A stretch of 64,000 bases of DNA from Pseudanabaena sp. PCC 7367 (GCF_000317065.1 NC_019701.1:310001-374000), one strand, 5' to 3'; positions 46,818 to 56,562 are shown, counted from the stretch's first letter. Numbers and translations are program-made. Notes: a model not told the origin generated them from the letters alone.

Positions 46818-48830
46818 ATGCAGTTAGAAAATCCTTCCGGTACGCTCAATCCCCAGCTTAGTAGTCAGCTCGGACATAGCAAAATATCTATGCAACCCTC
46901 ACTCCCACTGGATTCAGTTCTCCGCGATCGCTATGAGATCAAGCAAGTAATTGGTCGCGGCGGTATGGGGCGCACATATATGGCAATGGATCGAGAGCGC
47001 TTTAATGAAGTTTGCGTGCTAAAGGAATTTATCCCCACCAATCAATCGCCGGAAATAATTGATAAGGCTAAGCAATTGTTCCAGCGCGAAGCAAGTATTC
47101 TCTATCAAATCAAGCATCCGCAAGTGCCGGAATTTCGAGCCACCTTTGCGGTAGATGGGCGTTTGTTTTTGGTGCAGGACTATGTGGAAGGCCAGACCTA
47201 TCGGGAAATTTTAAAACAGCGATCGCTCGAAGGAAGAGCTTTTACTGAGTCAGAGATTATTAATTTACTCTCGCAGGTTTTGCCAATTCTGGGCTATATC
47301 CACAATCGCAATATTATTCACCGTGATGTGTCGCCGGAAAATTTAATGCTCAGGTCGCGCGATCGGATGCCAGTTTTGATTGATTTTGGCGTAGTCAAAG
47401 AAACTGCCACCAAGCTATCTCGGCTCCATTTAGGCGATCTGCCTGCCTCCACCGTAGCCGGGAAACTTGGCTATGCGCCACCGGAACAAATGCAATCTGG
47501 CCGTGCCTATGCCAATAGCGATCTGTATGCCCTGGCGGTAACGGCGATCGTGTTGCTAACGGGCAAAGAGCCGCAGGACTTGTTTGATGATGCGAGCCTG
47601 AGCTGGCAGTGGCAGCAGTATGTAAGTGTAAATTCTGGGCTGGCGCAGATTCTCAATAAAATGCTCAGCTATAAACCTTCTAACCGCTATAGCAGTAGTG
47701 ACGAGGTTTTGCATGCATTGGAAATGAATCAGGCAGCGGTTTCGGAGGTGCGCACGATGGCGGTCGGTGCTCCTCAGCATCGAAGTAATGCTCCTAGCTC
47801 CACCTATGCGGCTCCCACACATACAGTTTATGCAGAAGAGACTGCATCCCATGTGGCAGCGCGGCGAAAACGCCGGAAATCCAAGAACAAACTGGGCGCT
47901 TATCTGCTGGGGGCACTGGTAGTGCTGCTCTCTGGGGTCGCTTCCTGGGGCATAACTTCATTGATTTTTAACCGCGATCGTACTGCTGAAGTAGAACCGG
48001 AGCCAGTTGTGGTCGAACCAACGCCCACCGCTGAGCCTTCGCCCAGGCCTACTGCTGCGACTAAGCCACCGGTAACCAAGGTCAATCGCAATCTTTTACT
48101 GAATGATGGGACTGAACCGGGGGTCAAAATTGCCGCCGCCAATGGCAAAGTAAATTCCCGCCAGGCGATCGTCTACCGGATTTCCGGTGATAAGGGGAAT
48201 GTGCTGACCGCATCACTTGCGGGGAGTGGCCTGGTGATGAGCCTGGATTTTGAAGACCAAGACCCGATTAATAGCACTTCCAACCAGATTGAACTGGGCT
48301 ATTGGCAGGGGGAGCTACCAGCTAGTGGATCGTATTTTGTAACAATCCAAACGGTGCCGGGGGTTTCCCAGAGTGATTTTAACTTGGATTTGCAATTAAC
48401 CGATCCGGAAGCTCAAGCGGCGGCAACTTTGGAACCAGAAGAGCCGGAATTGCCAATTCCAACCGAAGCACCAACTCCAAGCGTGACCACTGATCCCAAC
48501 TTCAAAGATACCGATAGTGATCCTGATGCGGTGGTTTCTGATCAAGATGTGGAAGTACCGCAGGGAACTACCCGGCAGATTGCGGGCACGGTTAATGCGG
48601 GAGAAGTGAAGGAATATAGCTTTAATGTCGATGCGGGGCGTACGCTGGTAGTGATGATGACCGAGGGGGATGCCCGAATTGAGGTTTATGATCCCAATGG
48701 TGGGTTTGTGTGGCCGACTGTGCCCAATAGCAATCAACAACAGATTAGTGGCACTACAGCGGGGCAATATACAGTAAGGGTATTTAGCGATCGCGCCACT
48801 GACTTTCGGATCAATGTGGCGATTAAGTAG
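46818..48830 (+). CDS. Membrane Ser/Thr protein kinase with PPC-type extracytoplasmic domains
   Basis: 670 residues. Cytoplasmic kinase domain at about 40-300: glycine loop IGRGGMGRTYMA, Lys in CVLKEF (near 69), catalytic loop HRDVSPENLM (near 168) and IDFGVVK. The VSPEN form replaces the more usual LKPxN; the Asp and Asn are intact. APPEQMQSGRAYANSDLYALA follows. A membrane helix at about 359-385 leads to a Pro/Thr linker and two bacterial pre-peptidase C-terminal-like beta domains (about 430-530 and 575-668), likely sensing outside the membrane. No phosphatase gene is adjacent. Confidence 0.92.
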   Translation: MQLENPSGTLNPQLSSQLGHSKISMQPSLPLDSVLRDRYEIKQVIGRGGMGRTYMAMDRERFNEVCVLKEFIPTNQSPEIIDKAKQLFQREASILYQIKHPQVPEFRATFAVDGRLFLVQDYVEGQTYREILKQRSLEGRAFTESEIINLLSQVLPILGYIHNRNIIHRDVSPENLMLRSRDRMPVLIDFGVVKETATKLSRLHLGDLPASTVAGKLGYAPPEQMQSGRAYANSDLYALAVTAIVLLTGKEPQDLFDDASLSWQWQQYVSVNSGLAQILNKMLSYKPSNRYSSSDEVLHALEMNQAAVSEVRTMAVGAPQHRSNAPSSTYAAPTHTVYAEETASHVAARRKRRKSKNKLGAYLLGALVVLLSGVASWGITSLIFNRDRTAEVEPEPVVVEPTPTAEPSPRPTAATKPPVTKVNRNLLLNDGTEPGVKIAAANGKVNSRQAIVYRISGDKGNVLTASLAGSGLVMSLDFEDQDPINSTSNQIELGYWQGELPASGSYFVTIQTVPGVSQSDFNLDLQLTDPEAQAAATLEPEEPELPIPTEAPTPSVTTDPNFKDTDSDPDAVVSDQDVEVPQGTTRQIAGTVNAGEVKEYSFNVDAGRTLVVMMTEGDARIEVYDPNGGFVWPTVPNSNQQQISGTTAGQYTVRVFSDRATDFRINVAIK

Positions 48831-49055
48831 TTTCTATAGTCACATAGTCACAGTTTTAAGGGTTATTTAGGTTATTTAGAGCCTGCTTAATACATAAAAG
48901 AAGTGAAAGCTAAGGGATATAAAGAGCAAAAAAACTGACCAATCTGTTGGCGATATAACAATATAACCAGGATGATCAGTCAGATTTATGTGAGCCTATG
49001 TGGAGGCTAAATTATAGCTGCATTAAGGTTGGGCTATAGCTTATGTCACTTTTAT

Positions 49056-49727
49056 CTATGCTTGATTAACAGCTACCGCAGGTAGATCGACATTGCAACC
49101 ACCCAAACCACAATAACCAGCCGGATTCTTGGCCAGGTATTGCTGGTGATAGTCTTCGGCATAATAGAAATCAGGTGCATCAATGATTTCAGTGGTGATC
49201 GCGCGATCGTAGCCAGCCTGATTCAGTGCCTGTTGATAGCTCTGCTGTGAAGCTAGTGCTAATTGCTTTTGAGCTTCGGTATAAACATAAATGCCCGATC
49301 GATATTGAGTGCCCGTATCGTTGCCTTGGCGCATCCCCTGGGTGGGATTATGATTCTCCCAGAAGGTCTTTAGCAATTGCTCGTAGCTAATTTGATTTGG
49401 GTCATACACCACCAACACCACTTCATTGTGGCCAGTCATGCCGGAGCATACTTCTCGGTAGGTAGGATTCGGCGTAACCCCGGCAGCATAACCAACCGCC
49501 GTAATATAAATACCGGTTTCCAGTTGCCAGAATTTACGCTCTGCACCCCAGAAGCAACCCATGCCAAACATGGCGGTTTCCATGCCATCTGGGAACGGTG
49601 GTTCAAGTGAATTACCATTGATAAAATGCTTCTCGGCGGTAGGAATTGGTGCCGATCGGCCTGGTAATGCTTCTTCGGGTTTGGGTAGACTTAATTTTTT
49701 CCCTAGACCTAATCCAAATAGTCCCAT
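49056..49727 (-). CDS. msrA: Peptide methionine sulfoxide reductase A
   Basis: 223 residues. Active-site [14 protein letters not shown], then [23 protein letters not shown] and the [13 protein letters not shown] segment are diagnostic of MsrA. GYCGLGGC near the C-terminus provides the recycling cysteines. The N-terminal about 45 residues are longer than the E. coli core and resemble the cyanobacterial MsrA form. It repairs S-methionine sulfoxide with thioredoxin. AGAGGA just upstream of ATG is a good ribosome site. Confidence 0.95.
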   Translation of the reverse strand: MGLFGLGLGKKLSLPKPEEALPGRSAPIPTAEKHFINGNSLEPPFPDGMETAMFGMGCFWGAERKFWQLETGIYITAVGYAAGVTPNPTYREVCSGMTGHNEVVLVVYDPNQISYEQLLKTFWENHNPTQGMRQGNDTGTQYRSGIYVYTEAQKQLALASQQSYQQALNQAGYDRAITTEIIDAPDFYYAEDYHQQYLAKNPAGYCGLGGCNVDLPAVAVNQA

Positions 49728-50197
49728 GTGTTTTTCCTCTTGGTTCTGTTTTATTTTGCTATGTTCTGTTAGTTTGATGCTGCTTATATTTTGGGGGTAA
49801 ATGAGTGCTGATTAAGCTGATTTATAGCAAGAATTACGATCGCAGTTGTGGGCTAGTTTTAATTCATTATATTTATTACGTTTATATTTATTACGTTCCA
49901 GCTTACTGATCAGATAAAAGTAATTAGGTTTGGTTAACCTGACTCCTTTGCTTTAACTGTTTAGTTCTCTGAACATGAATAAACTGTGCGATCGATACGT
50001 TGATCTTATTTGCTATTTTCAGGGAGATCGCTGTTTCTGTCATGTATCCACAGGGTAAATAATAATCACAAAAGGGCTACAAAAAAATCCACCAGGATCA
50101 ACCTGGTAGATCTATTAGTTAACTAATATTTTGCTTCACTAATTCCAGCCTTGCCCAGGAATCTCAGGGAATGCAAGGCCTAGTTAAAAATTAAAAT
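49728..50197. other. Gap between msrA and DJ-1/PfpI genes
   Basis: 470 bp holding the msrA promoter and, at 50081-50110, the terminator of the gene upstream. tttatattatttattacgttta-like duplication near 49868-49890. No other gene. Confidence 0.5.
50081..50110 (-). terminator. Rho-independent terminator of the DJ-1/PfpI gene
   Basis: On the minus strand: TCTACCAGG, loop TTGAT, CCTGGTGGA, TTTTTTT. A nine-pair stem with one G-U pair and seven T, starting 88 bases after the stop codon of the DJ-1/PfpI gene. Confidence 0.9.
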
Positions 50198-50812
50198 CTA
50201 CTTTTCAATCTCTTCAATAAACTTTTCCATAAACTCCTGGGTCACGCCGGGATGTTTGCCAGAGATGAGATCGCCATCCACCACCAGATCAGCGGTGACA
50301 TCGTTGTCATAAATCACTTCAGCGCCAGTGTTTTCCACATCCGAAATGATGTTATGGGCACAGGTCACCTTGCGGCCAGCCAACAAATCCTTATCCGCAC
50401 AGAACAGCCACAAACTATGGCAGATCGTGCCCAGTTTGAGGTCTTCTTTAGCCATTGCCTTACGCAAGAAAGCCACTGCCGGCGCATTGTTCTTTTGGCC
50501 AGGTTTTACGTTAACTTGATAGCGCAAGCGATCCATCGCATAGGCACCAATGCAGATAAAGCCAACATAGTCATCTAAGCTCACGTCATTAACTTCTTTC
50601 TCAACCGTGACATGGGCTACGTTATAGTCACCATCATCGGGATTACCACCAAATGAGAGTGAGTCTTGTCCCCACAAATGGGTAATATATTCAACTTCAT
50701 AGCCCTGTTTAGGGAAATAGTCGTTGAACATATGGAATTCGGTTTGATCGAAGTGATCTTCAATCAAAACACCGATTTTGCCTTTCTTTTCGGTTTCTGC
50801 TGCTACTAACAT
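50198..50812 (-). CDS. DJ-1/PfpI family protein
   Basis: 204 residues. The DJ-1/PfpI nucleophile elbow is GTICHSLWLF with C131-H132, and the conserved acid E18 sits in GVLIEDHFDQTEF; PDDGDYNVAHVTVEKEVND and RKVTCAHNIISDVENTGAEVIYDNDV, then GDLISGKHPGVTQEFMEKFI complete the fold. Members include deglycases, glyoxalase III and amidases. The Glu-Cys-His set is intact so catalysis is likely, substrate unknown. Last gene of a minus-strand run EthD, CMD, NTF2-like, DJ-1, followed by a strong terminator. Confidence 0.9.
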   Translation of the reverse strand: MLVAAETEKKGKIGVLIEDHFDQTEFHMFNDYFPKQGYEVEYITHLWGQDSLSFGGNPDDGDYNVAHVTVEKEVNDVSLDDYVGFICIGAYAMDRLRYQVNVKPGQKNNAPAVAFLRKAMAKEDLKLGTICHSLWLFCADKDLLAGRKVTCAHNIISDVENTGAEVIYDNDVTADLVVDGDLISGKHPGVTQEFMEKFIEEIEK

Positions 50813-51168
50813 GGGTTAATTTCAATGGGGTGGAATCAGGTTTACAAGTTCGCCTAGTAATTTTTTATCAAGGTACTATGCCCGGTTGCTCTAATATCAA
50901 GTCCTATTGAATACCTGCACTAAAAATGATTGGGATCTTTATGCCTATTAGTTGACATCTGCGGGCGATCCAGAGGATTTGATCTAACTATTCGAGGTTT
51001 GTGGTTTGTACCAAGGCGATCGCTATTTCTTGCCAATGCGATTTCTAGAATCTGCACTAGGGCTATATTGATTGGTCTTGATTACTGGATCATGATAACT
51101 AGCTGAGCCAGACATAATAACTGGCAGAGCTAGCGATTAGTAGTTAATGATTGAAGCTGAAGCTAAAT
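50813..51168. other. Gap between NTF2-like and DJ-1/PfpI genes
   Basis: 356 bp of AT-rich sequence with the probable DJ-1 promoter. No gene, repeat or terminator recognised. Confidence 0.4.
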
Positions 51169-51738
51169 CTAAGTGGTGATTAGTTTTAATAGCTCTGGCG
51201 AGGCAAACACATCACGATAGAAGGTAAGCTGTTCACTCTTGTAGTAGCAAGCGCCACGATGGCCACGACGCACCCAGGAAACCGTACCCTTGGCAAGCGC
51301 TTCGTTGGTTTCATCATCCACGCAATACCATTCAAAATGCACAAACTCTGACCAGAACATCACGATCGGCCAGCACATCGTCACATTCGGCTGAGCAATC
51401 AATGCCCACCAGTGCTGCTCCCGTTCTTTTTGTTCATCCAGGCCATAATATGGGCCGTCTTGACAGAAATAAACCAGGTCACTGCGATACTCTCCGGTTA
51501 GCAAATCGCCCCGACCCTGGCGCAGGGCTTCGCAATGGGTTGGCCACCAGTCTTTATTTTCCTTCTCGATCTGCTCGGCGGTATAACTAGCATCGATCGC
51601 TGGCAAGGTATCTTCCTTCAGGGCAATATACTTGGCCGCATCTTCGAGTAACTTGGCTTTCATTTGATCCGAGACCAGGCCAGGTCTGGAATAATCAGCG
51701 CTCAGGTCTTTATAGTAGCTAGTTCTCTTCTTTACCAT
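51169..51738 (-). CDS. NTF2/SnoaL-like fold protein (tentative)
   Basis: 189 residues with no signal peptide: KLLEDAAKYIALKEDT..DAS, GRGDLLTGEYRSDLVYFCQDGPYYGLDEQKE, NVTMCWPIVMFWSEFVHFEWYCVDDETNEALAKGTVSWVRRGHRGACYYKSEQLTFYRDVF resembles the helical start plus curved sheet of the NTF2/SnoaL fold, with a helix-rich opening, an ether of aromatic strands and a WVRRGHRG turn. I recognise the fold only loosely and no catalytic residue can be named. Same strand as the CMD and EthD genes, 381 bp after CMD. GGAGAAAACGC precedes ATG. Confidence 0.6.
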   Translation of the reverse strand: MVKKRTSYYKDLSADYSRPGLVSDQMKAKLLEDAAKYIALKEDTLPAIDASYTAEQIEKENKDWWPTHCEALRQGRGDLLTGEYRSDLVYFCQDGPYYGLDEQKEREQHWWALIAQPNVTMCWPIVMFWSEFVHFEWYCVDDETNEALAKGTVSWVRRGHRGACYYKSEQLTFYRDVFASPELLKLITT

Positions 51739-52119
51739 TGCGTTTTCTCCTTGTTTGGAATCAGAAATAGAATCAGAAAGATGTTTGCGATCGCCCCTAA
51801 ATCTTAATTGCCAGCTTGCAAATTAATCGCATCCAGGCATTATTAATTAACGAACCTAATAAATTAAACTAGCTCATCATTAGTTCATACCTGCTGGAAG
51901 TAGTTTAGTTAATGCCTTTCTGTTCGCACCTTGACATCGCAGCACTAATAGATCGGCACTAAAGTTGAAGTCAGGACAGAAATAGAGTACCAGTCTTATC
52001 TTGCTCACTTAATTGATCACTCGTTATTGCGGCATCTTTACCACAGACCTGCTTAGATCTGGAAGTTAGATATTAGTCAGCAGCCAGAACAAACTAATAA
52101 GCTTAAGAAGCTAGCCCAA
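51739..52119. other. Gap between CMD and NTF2-like genes
   Basis: 381 bp, AT-rich, no gene or terminator recognised. Probable promoter region of the NTF2-like gene. Confidence 0.4.
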
Positions 52120-52839
52120 CTATTGCAAGTCACTATCTTGAAGTGATTGCAGTTTGGCAAAGAAGCTAACTCCCTTGTTAAACCCAGCATATACACAGGT
52201 AAAGGTAATCACTTCCTTGATCTCAGCTCTGGTGGCACCATTTTGGCTGGCAATTTTGACATGGGCAATAAATGGATCAACTTCACCAGCGGCTTTATCC
52301 TGGTGGGCAATGTCGATCGCAATCGCAATTAGTGCCTTGTCCTTCACACTAATGATCGGCAAACCCCAAACCTGCACTGCCAAGCGATAGAACAAGCTAC
52401 CAAATTCGCTATCCAGCTTAGCTAGATCTTCTTTGATGCCTGTACTCTCTAGCACCTTGGGATCGTAGTCCAGGGCTCCATCCGGCAGTTTCTCTGGGGC
52501 TGGCCCCAAAATCTCGTTCAGAGCGCCAAAGGAGCCGGCTGCTTTATTGAACCCAGCATAGATACAGGTAAACAGCAGCACCTCTTCGATCTCATCGCGG
52601 CTAGAACCCTGCATCATTGCCATATTCACATGGGCACCATAGGGATTACCGGGACCGACTTGATCCTGGTTCACCACATCAATGGCGATCGTAATCAGGG
52701 CTTTCAGTTTCTGGTTGATTAGCGGCAAGCCCCAGACTTCTCCAGCGGCACGCGTACAAAAATCCCCAAATTTGGGATTGATGCCACTTAAGCCAGCCTG
52801 GAGGTCAAGATCATCTAGAACTGCATTTTCGTAAGGCAT
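52120..52839 (-). CDS. Double carboxymuconolactone decarboxylase-domain protein
   Basis: 239 residues made of two CMD/AhpD-like domains in tandem (about 20-115 and 140-232). They mirror each other: GEVWGLPLINQKLKALITIAIDVV / VQVWGLPIISVKDKALIAIAIDIA and EIEEVLLFTCIYAGFNKAAGSF / EIKEVITFTCVYAGFNKGVSFF. Each has one Cys in TC(I/V)YAGFNK; the CxxC of AhpD peroxidases is absent, so peroxidase activity is unlikely. A decarboxylase or isomerase-like role is possible. The gene starts 27 bp after the EthD gene and is probably in its operon. Confidence 0.9.
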   Translation of the reverse strand: MPYENAVLDDLDLQAGLSGINPKFGDFCTRAAGEVWGLPLINQKLKALITIAIDVVNQDQVGPGNPYGAHVNMAMMQGSSRDEIEEVLLFTCIYAGFNKAAGSFGALNEILGPAPEKLPDGALDYDPKVLESTGIKEDLAKLDSEFGSLFYRLAVQVWGLPIISVKDKALIAIAIDIAHQDKAAGEVDPFIAHVKIASQNGATRAEIKEVITFTCVYAGFNKGVSFFAKLQSLQDSDLQ

Positions 52840-52865
52840 TTTGCACTCCTACTAAAACCTATTGT

Positions 52866-53804
52866 TTATCGCCCTGCTTTACCAATCATCAGATCCATCA
52901 CATCTTCTTCGAGCTGGTTGATCGCGCCGATGCTGCTGATCAATCCTGCTACCGTCGAACTGCGCTTGCCAGAAAGCGTCATTTGGCCATCGTAGACGAA
53001 GGTGTAGGTACTCCGATTGGGGAAAGTGTAAAAATCCTTGATGTATTTTGCTTGATCTTGACAGGCATTGGAATAGCTTGGGCAATATTTGAAGAAGTTT
53101 TCCATATTCAGTTTATCTTCAAAGCAAATTTCGATCGCCGCTTGATAGTTCAGCTCCGCATCCTCGCCATGGGCAACCCCAGCGGCGGGTGGGCGGGTAT
53201 TATCTACTTCCTCAAACAGATGCAAGCGCAGTTTCAAGATGTAAGGACTTTTGGCTATTTCGGCGGCATAGTCTTTAGATAGGAACTTACGGAAATCCTC
53301 AACGCTGACATCGTCTTTTTTGCGGATCATTACCAACAACTTGGTCAAAGAGGCGAGCGCCTTGCCATTCGGTTGACCGTTGACAATCCCATCGCAGTAG
53401 GTAATCGAATTGCCGGGGTTGGTGTTATAGCCGATCGCCTTGCTGAAAATATTATGCTCATCATCCATCAAGATCGCCGCTGCCTTAAACCAGATATTCC
53501 GATCTTCTGCTGACTTAAAAGTAAGCTCGGCAATGCCATCAAATTGCTCCTCGGGGGTTGAAACCGAATTAATCCCATCGGTCTCTGGCCAAATCCCACC
53601 CTCATTGTGGGCAACGTGGTATTGCCAATATTGATATTGACCGGGCAACCTGGCACAAACTGGGCCATGCACATCCCGCCAATAATCATCGAACATTTCC
53701 AGGGTGATGCCTTTGCGCTTCCACAGCAAAACATAAAAGGCAACTTCCCCTTCCTGATCTCTGGCTGAAAAATCAACTCTGGTGTTGGCAGCTTCGCTAG
53801 ACAT
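52866..53804 (-). CDS. EthD domain protein
   Basis: About 312 residues formed of two dimeric alpha-beta barrel halves. The first carries VLLWKRKGITLEMFDDYWRDVHGPVCARLPG, the EthD signature (YW...HGP), and the second VMIRKKDDVSVEDFRKFLSKDYAAEIAKSP is a diverged copy without HGP. EthD-like proteins are found with polyketide or ether-degradation genes and often modify aromatic rings. ATG at 53804 preferred; a longer TTG frame reaches 53855. First gene of the minus-strand group that continues with the CMD gene 26 bp on. Confidence 0.85.
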   Translation of the reverse strand: MSSEAANTRVDFSARDQEGEVAFYVLLWKRKGITLEMFDDYWRDVHGPVCARLPGQYQYWQYHVAHNEGGIWPETDGINSVSTPEEQFDGIAELTFKSAEDRNIWFKAAAILMDDEHNIFSKAIGYNTNPGNSITYCDGIVNGQPNGKALASLTKLLVMIRKKDDVSVEDFRKFLSKDYAAEIAKSPYILKLRLHLFEEVDNTRPPAAGVAHGEDAELNYQAAIEICFEDKLNMENFFKYCPSYSNACQDQAKYIKDFYTFPNRSTYTFVYDGQMTLSGKRSSTVAGLISSIGAINQLEEDVMDLMIGKAGR

Positions 53805-54082
53805 TTGACAAATTCTCTTGCTTGTTTCAACCAACAGCTTAGCGCTATGCTTCAACGGCTGCTGAGTTTATCAGGATTAGTTAATATTTGCAGCAAAGAT
53901 ATTTAATAACTTTTCGCAATTTGAGGCAATCAATCAATTATTAGAAGCATTTAGAAACATTTAGATAAAGCGATCGCCACCAAGAGCCAGTCTTTAATAT
54001 TGAGCCAACGTCACTATGTCTAGCTGTTTACGGTGTTTTTTCTATAGCGCTCTTAGTTGCACATCGCGTTATATATTTATAT

Positions 54083-55150
54083 TTATGTATCAGGATAAGC
54101 AATGCTATGGGCATGCAGATATTCAGGATTCACGCCCGCCTTAAGCGCTGCCACTGCACCGATCGCCTCCAGGTAACTAGCCACCACGATCCCCTTTAGC
54201 GCCAAACTTTCTGGCGGTACTTGTAAGACGGTGCTATTTTCGCGCACAAAGATCAATCGTGGTTGATGGGTTGCCATTGCCAGTGCCAACAAAGCCGGAC
54301 TACCACAGGCATCATAGGGGGCGATCGCCACATCAATATCCTCCGCCCACAGATCGCCTGTGGCAGCATGATTAGTTCTGGTAATAATTTGCGGCGCACG
54401 GCTCAACCCAGCCAACACACAGGGCAAAAATGTATAGCCCAACTCTTCCGCTGCCGATCGCGCGCAGACAGTTGGATCAAGCGGCAGAGGTAGCAACGCT
54501 GGGGCATGGGCACAGGGTAATTGCAATTCCCGACTGATCAAATGGGAGATCACCGCTTCCGCACCTGCCAGCGCATCCACCCCCTGCCCCTGGCGATATT
54601 GCTGGAGCATTTCATTCTGCATATCATCGGGGAACCTGGCCACCACCGCGATCGCCTCGGCGCGAAATTGTTTAATTAATAATTCTGCGGCTCGTAACAG
54701 TGCATCGGGATTGGCGATCGTGCCCCAGCTTATGCCAGATTCCCCCTGCCTTAGCTCTATGCCTAAATCTTGATCGGTAGTAATAACGCCACTAATATCA
54801 ATGCCCAGCGTGGCCTTGGCCGCATCGATTACTTGCCGATGCCGCAGAGCCAAATCCGGTTCGATCGCCCGATCCAAAACCACCCCCAGACGATTAAAAT
54901 GCCGGGGACGCAACCCCCAATTGCCGATCGCCACTTGATCGAGGGCAAAGCCTTCCACATACCACACATTGGCTAGCGGCCAATAAAGGCTAGCACCATT
55001 GAGGACATTGGGATGGGTGATGAGATTATCTGCCACTGCTGCCAGGGCACGAGCCACCGGCAACGCATCCCCCGCATACCCACCGATCGCGGCACCGATG
55101 CCAGTGGGGACAATCAATAATACATTCAAAGATTTATGAGGTATTTGCAC
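54083..55150 (-). CDS. DUF3326 domain-containing protein
   Basis: 355 residues, a conserved cyanobacterial family without known function: LIVPTGIGAAIGGYAGDALPVARALA at the start, NGASLYWPLANVWYVEGFALDQVAIG, VVARFPDD and CARSAAEELGYTFLPCVLAGLSRAPQII are recognised blocks. GIGA-x-I-GGYAGDA resembles a nucleotide or sugar-phosphate loop but no reaction is assigned. It reads away from the EthD gene on the same strand, 278 bp apart. Confidence 0.85.
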   Translation of the reverse strand: MQIPHKSLNVLLIVPTGIGAAIGGYAGDALPVARALAAVADNLITHPNVLNGASLYWPLANVWYVEGFALDQVAIGNWGLRPRHFNRLGVVLDRAIEPDLALRHRQVIDAAKATLGIDISGVITTDQDLGIELRQGESGISWGTIANPDALLRAAELLIKQFRAEAIAVVARFPDDMQNEMLQQYRQGQGVDALAGAEAVISHLISRELQLPCAHAPALLPLPLDPTVCARSAAEELGYTFLPCVLAGLSRAPQIITRTNHAATGDLWAEDIDVAIAPYDACGSPALLALAMATHQPRLIFVRENSTVLQVPPESLALKGIVVASYLEAIGAVAALKAGVNPEYLHAHSIAYPDT

Positions 55151-55401
55151 TTGCTACTTTCCTGGATAAAACCCCAAACCCGCTTTACCTTAATTTATGC
55201 TCTAATATTCTCTCACCTGCCACGCCATTACATCTCAGCAAGTAGATACTGTAGTTTTTGCATGATTATTTCCGCTACACCATTTGCAACGCCAGATCTT
55301 GAGTTAACTTAACTTAAGACCTAACCAATCAGGTGCATTTGGTTATATTTTTATGTTAGGGGGAAAGTTCAGTTCACCAATCCTATTTGGTGTGATTAGT
55401 T

Positions 55402-55533
55402 ATGCAGAAACAAATTAAATTTGCGATCGCCTTTTTCTTTGCATCTCTAATAGGTCTAATGCTTTTTTCAGTCCTAAGCGATCGGATTGGGCCGTCTAAT
55501 CCGCTGTCTGAACCAACCCAAATTGATCAGTAA
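55402..55533 (+). CDS. 43-residue putative membrane protein
   Basis: MQKQIKFAIAFFFASLIGLM then LFSVLSDRIGPSNPLSEPTQ: one hydrophobic helix (about 7-26) and a polar tail. A GCGATCGC site lies inside the frame. The ribosome site is weak (GGTG), and no family is recognised, so it may be a small real protein or a chance frame. Confidence 0.4.
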   Translation: MQKQIKFAIAFFFASLIGLMLFSVLSDRIGPSNPLSEPTQIDQ

Positions 55534-55935
55534 TTAACTTAATAATTTAGGAATGCTTAGCTTTTTGCTGTTTAAGGCACGAAAATACCCAGCTTTGATC
55601 AGTAGTTGCTGGGTGAAGACATGTGTGTGAGGAGTAATAATTACAGTATCGCTTAGATTTGTTTAATTTGTGGTAGCAGGAATGGTTAATCAAGAAAATT
55701 AGCTGTTTGCTGCTCTGATCGAGTATGTCCCCTAACTGGATCTTGATCCCTCATATTTAAATTGTTCAAACATGATTGGTCGCTATAGGTAGTTGCTATA
55801 GATAATAGATACACGACGCAAGTGCTAGCTTTGATCACATCTGTATTTACATATTCATCTGTATTTACATATTATGGTTTGCACTTGACTCGATCGGTTA
55901 AGCTCTAGGCAACGATCGCAACAGGACATGAGACT
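55534..55935. other. Gap upstream of phosphoribosyltransferase gene
   Basis: 402 bp. Contains the ACCCAGC/GCTGGGT inverted repeat (55587-55593 and 55608-55614) without a T run in the plus direction, and an 18-bp perfect duplication at 55838-55873. No gene. Confidence 0.45.
55838..55873. repeat. 18-bp perfect tandem duplication
   Basis: catctgtatttacatatt occurs twice in direct succession (55838-55855, 55856-55873), 63 bases before the phosphoribosyltransferase start. Confidence 0.97.
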
Positions 55936-56562
55936 ATGCTGTTCAAAGACAGGCAAGAAGCAGCTCACCAAATCGCACAACGGTTAAGCGGTTATGCAGG
56001 CGTGAATGCGCTGGTGTTAGGGATTCCGCGTGGTGCAGTGCCAATGGCAAAAATTATTGCTGATGCGATCGGCGGTGAATTGGATGTTGTTTTGGTGCAT
56101 AAGCTAACCGCGCCCCAGAATCCCGAACTGGCGATCGGGTCGATCGATGAAACTGGCCATACCTATTTGAGCAGGCATCTTAGTAGTCTGGGCGTAAGTG
56201 AGGATTATCTAGAAGCAGAACGGCGATCGCAACTTGAAACATTGCAACGGCGGCGCTTGAGCTATACGCCAATCAAGTCTCCAGCCAACCCCAAGGATCG
56301 CACGGTGATTGTGGTGGATAATGGCGTAGCAACAGGATTGACGATGATCGCGGCGTTGCGATCGGTGCGGGTGCGCCAACCAACTAAGCTAGTCGCAGCA
56401 ATGGCAGTTGCGCCACCATCGGTTGTGGTTCAAATTAATCAACTGGCTGATGAGGTGGTCTGTTTACGATCGCCAGCGGATTTTCGGGCAGTGGGGCAGT
56501 TTTATGAAAACTTTTGCGAAGTATCTGATCATGAGGTGATCGAGGCACTCAAGCCTGTTTAA
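55936..56562 (+). CDS. Phosphoribosyltransferase family protein
   Basis: 208 residues. The PRPP-binding loop is VIVVDNGVATGLTMIAAL (about 123-140), and GIPRGAVPMAKIIADAIGGELDVVLVHKLTAP is the typical opening of this subgroup, with PELAIGSID following. These stand-alone type I PRT-fold proteins have poorly known substrates; they are common in cyanobacteria and next to unrelated genes. ATG at 55936. No pathway partner is adjacent. Confidence 0.88.
   Translation: MLFKDRQEAAHQIAQRLSGYAGVNALVLGIPRGAVPMAKIIADAIGGELDVVLVHKLTAPQNPELAIGSIDETGHTYLSRHLSSLGVSEDYLEAERRSQLETLQRRRLSYTPIKSPANPKDRTVIVVDNGVATGLTMIAALRSVRVRQPTKLVAAMAVAPPSVVVQINQLADEVVCLRSPADFRAVGQFYENFCEVSDHEVIEALKPV

Noticed and set aside
55587-55614. 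ACCCAGC/GCTGGGT inverted repeat as a terminator
   Set aside because: No T run follows on the plus strand, and no minus-strand gene ends here.
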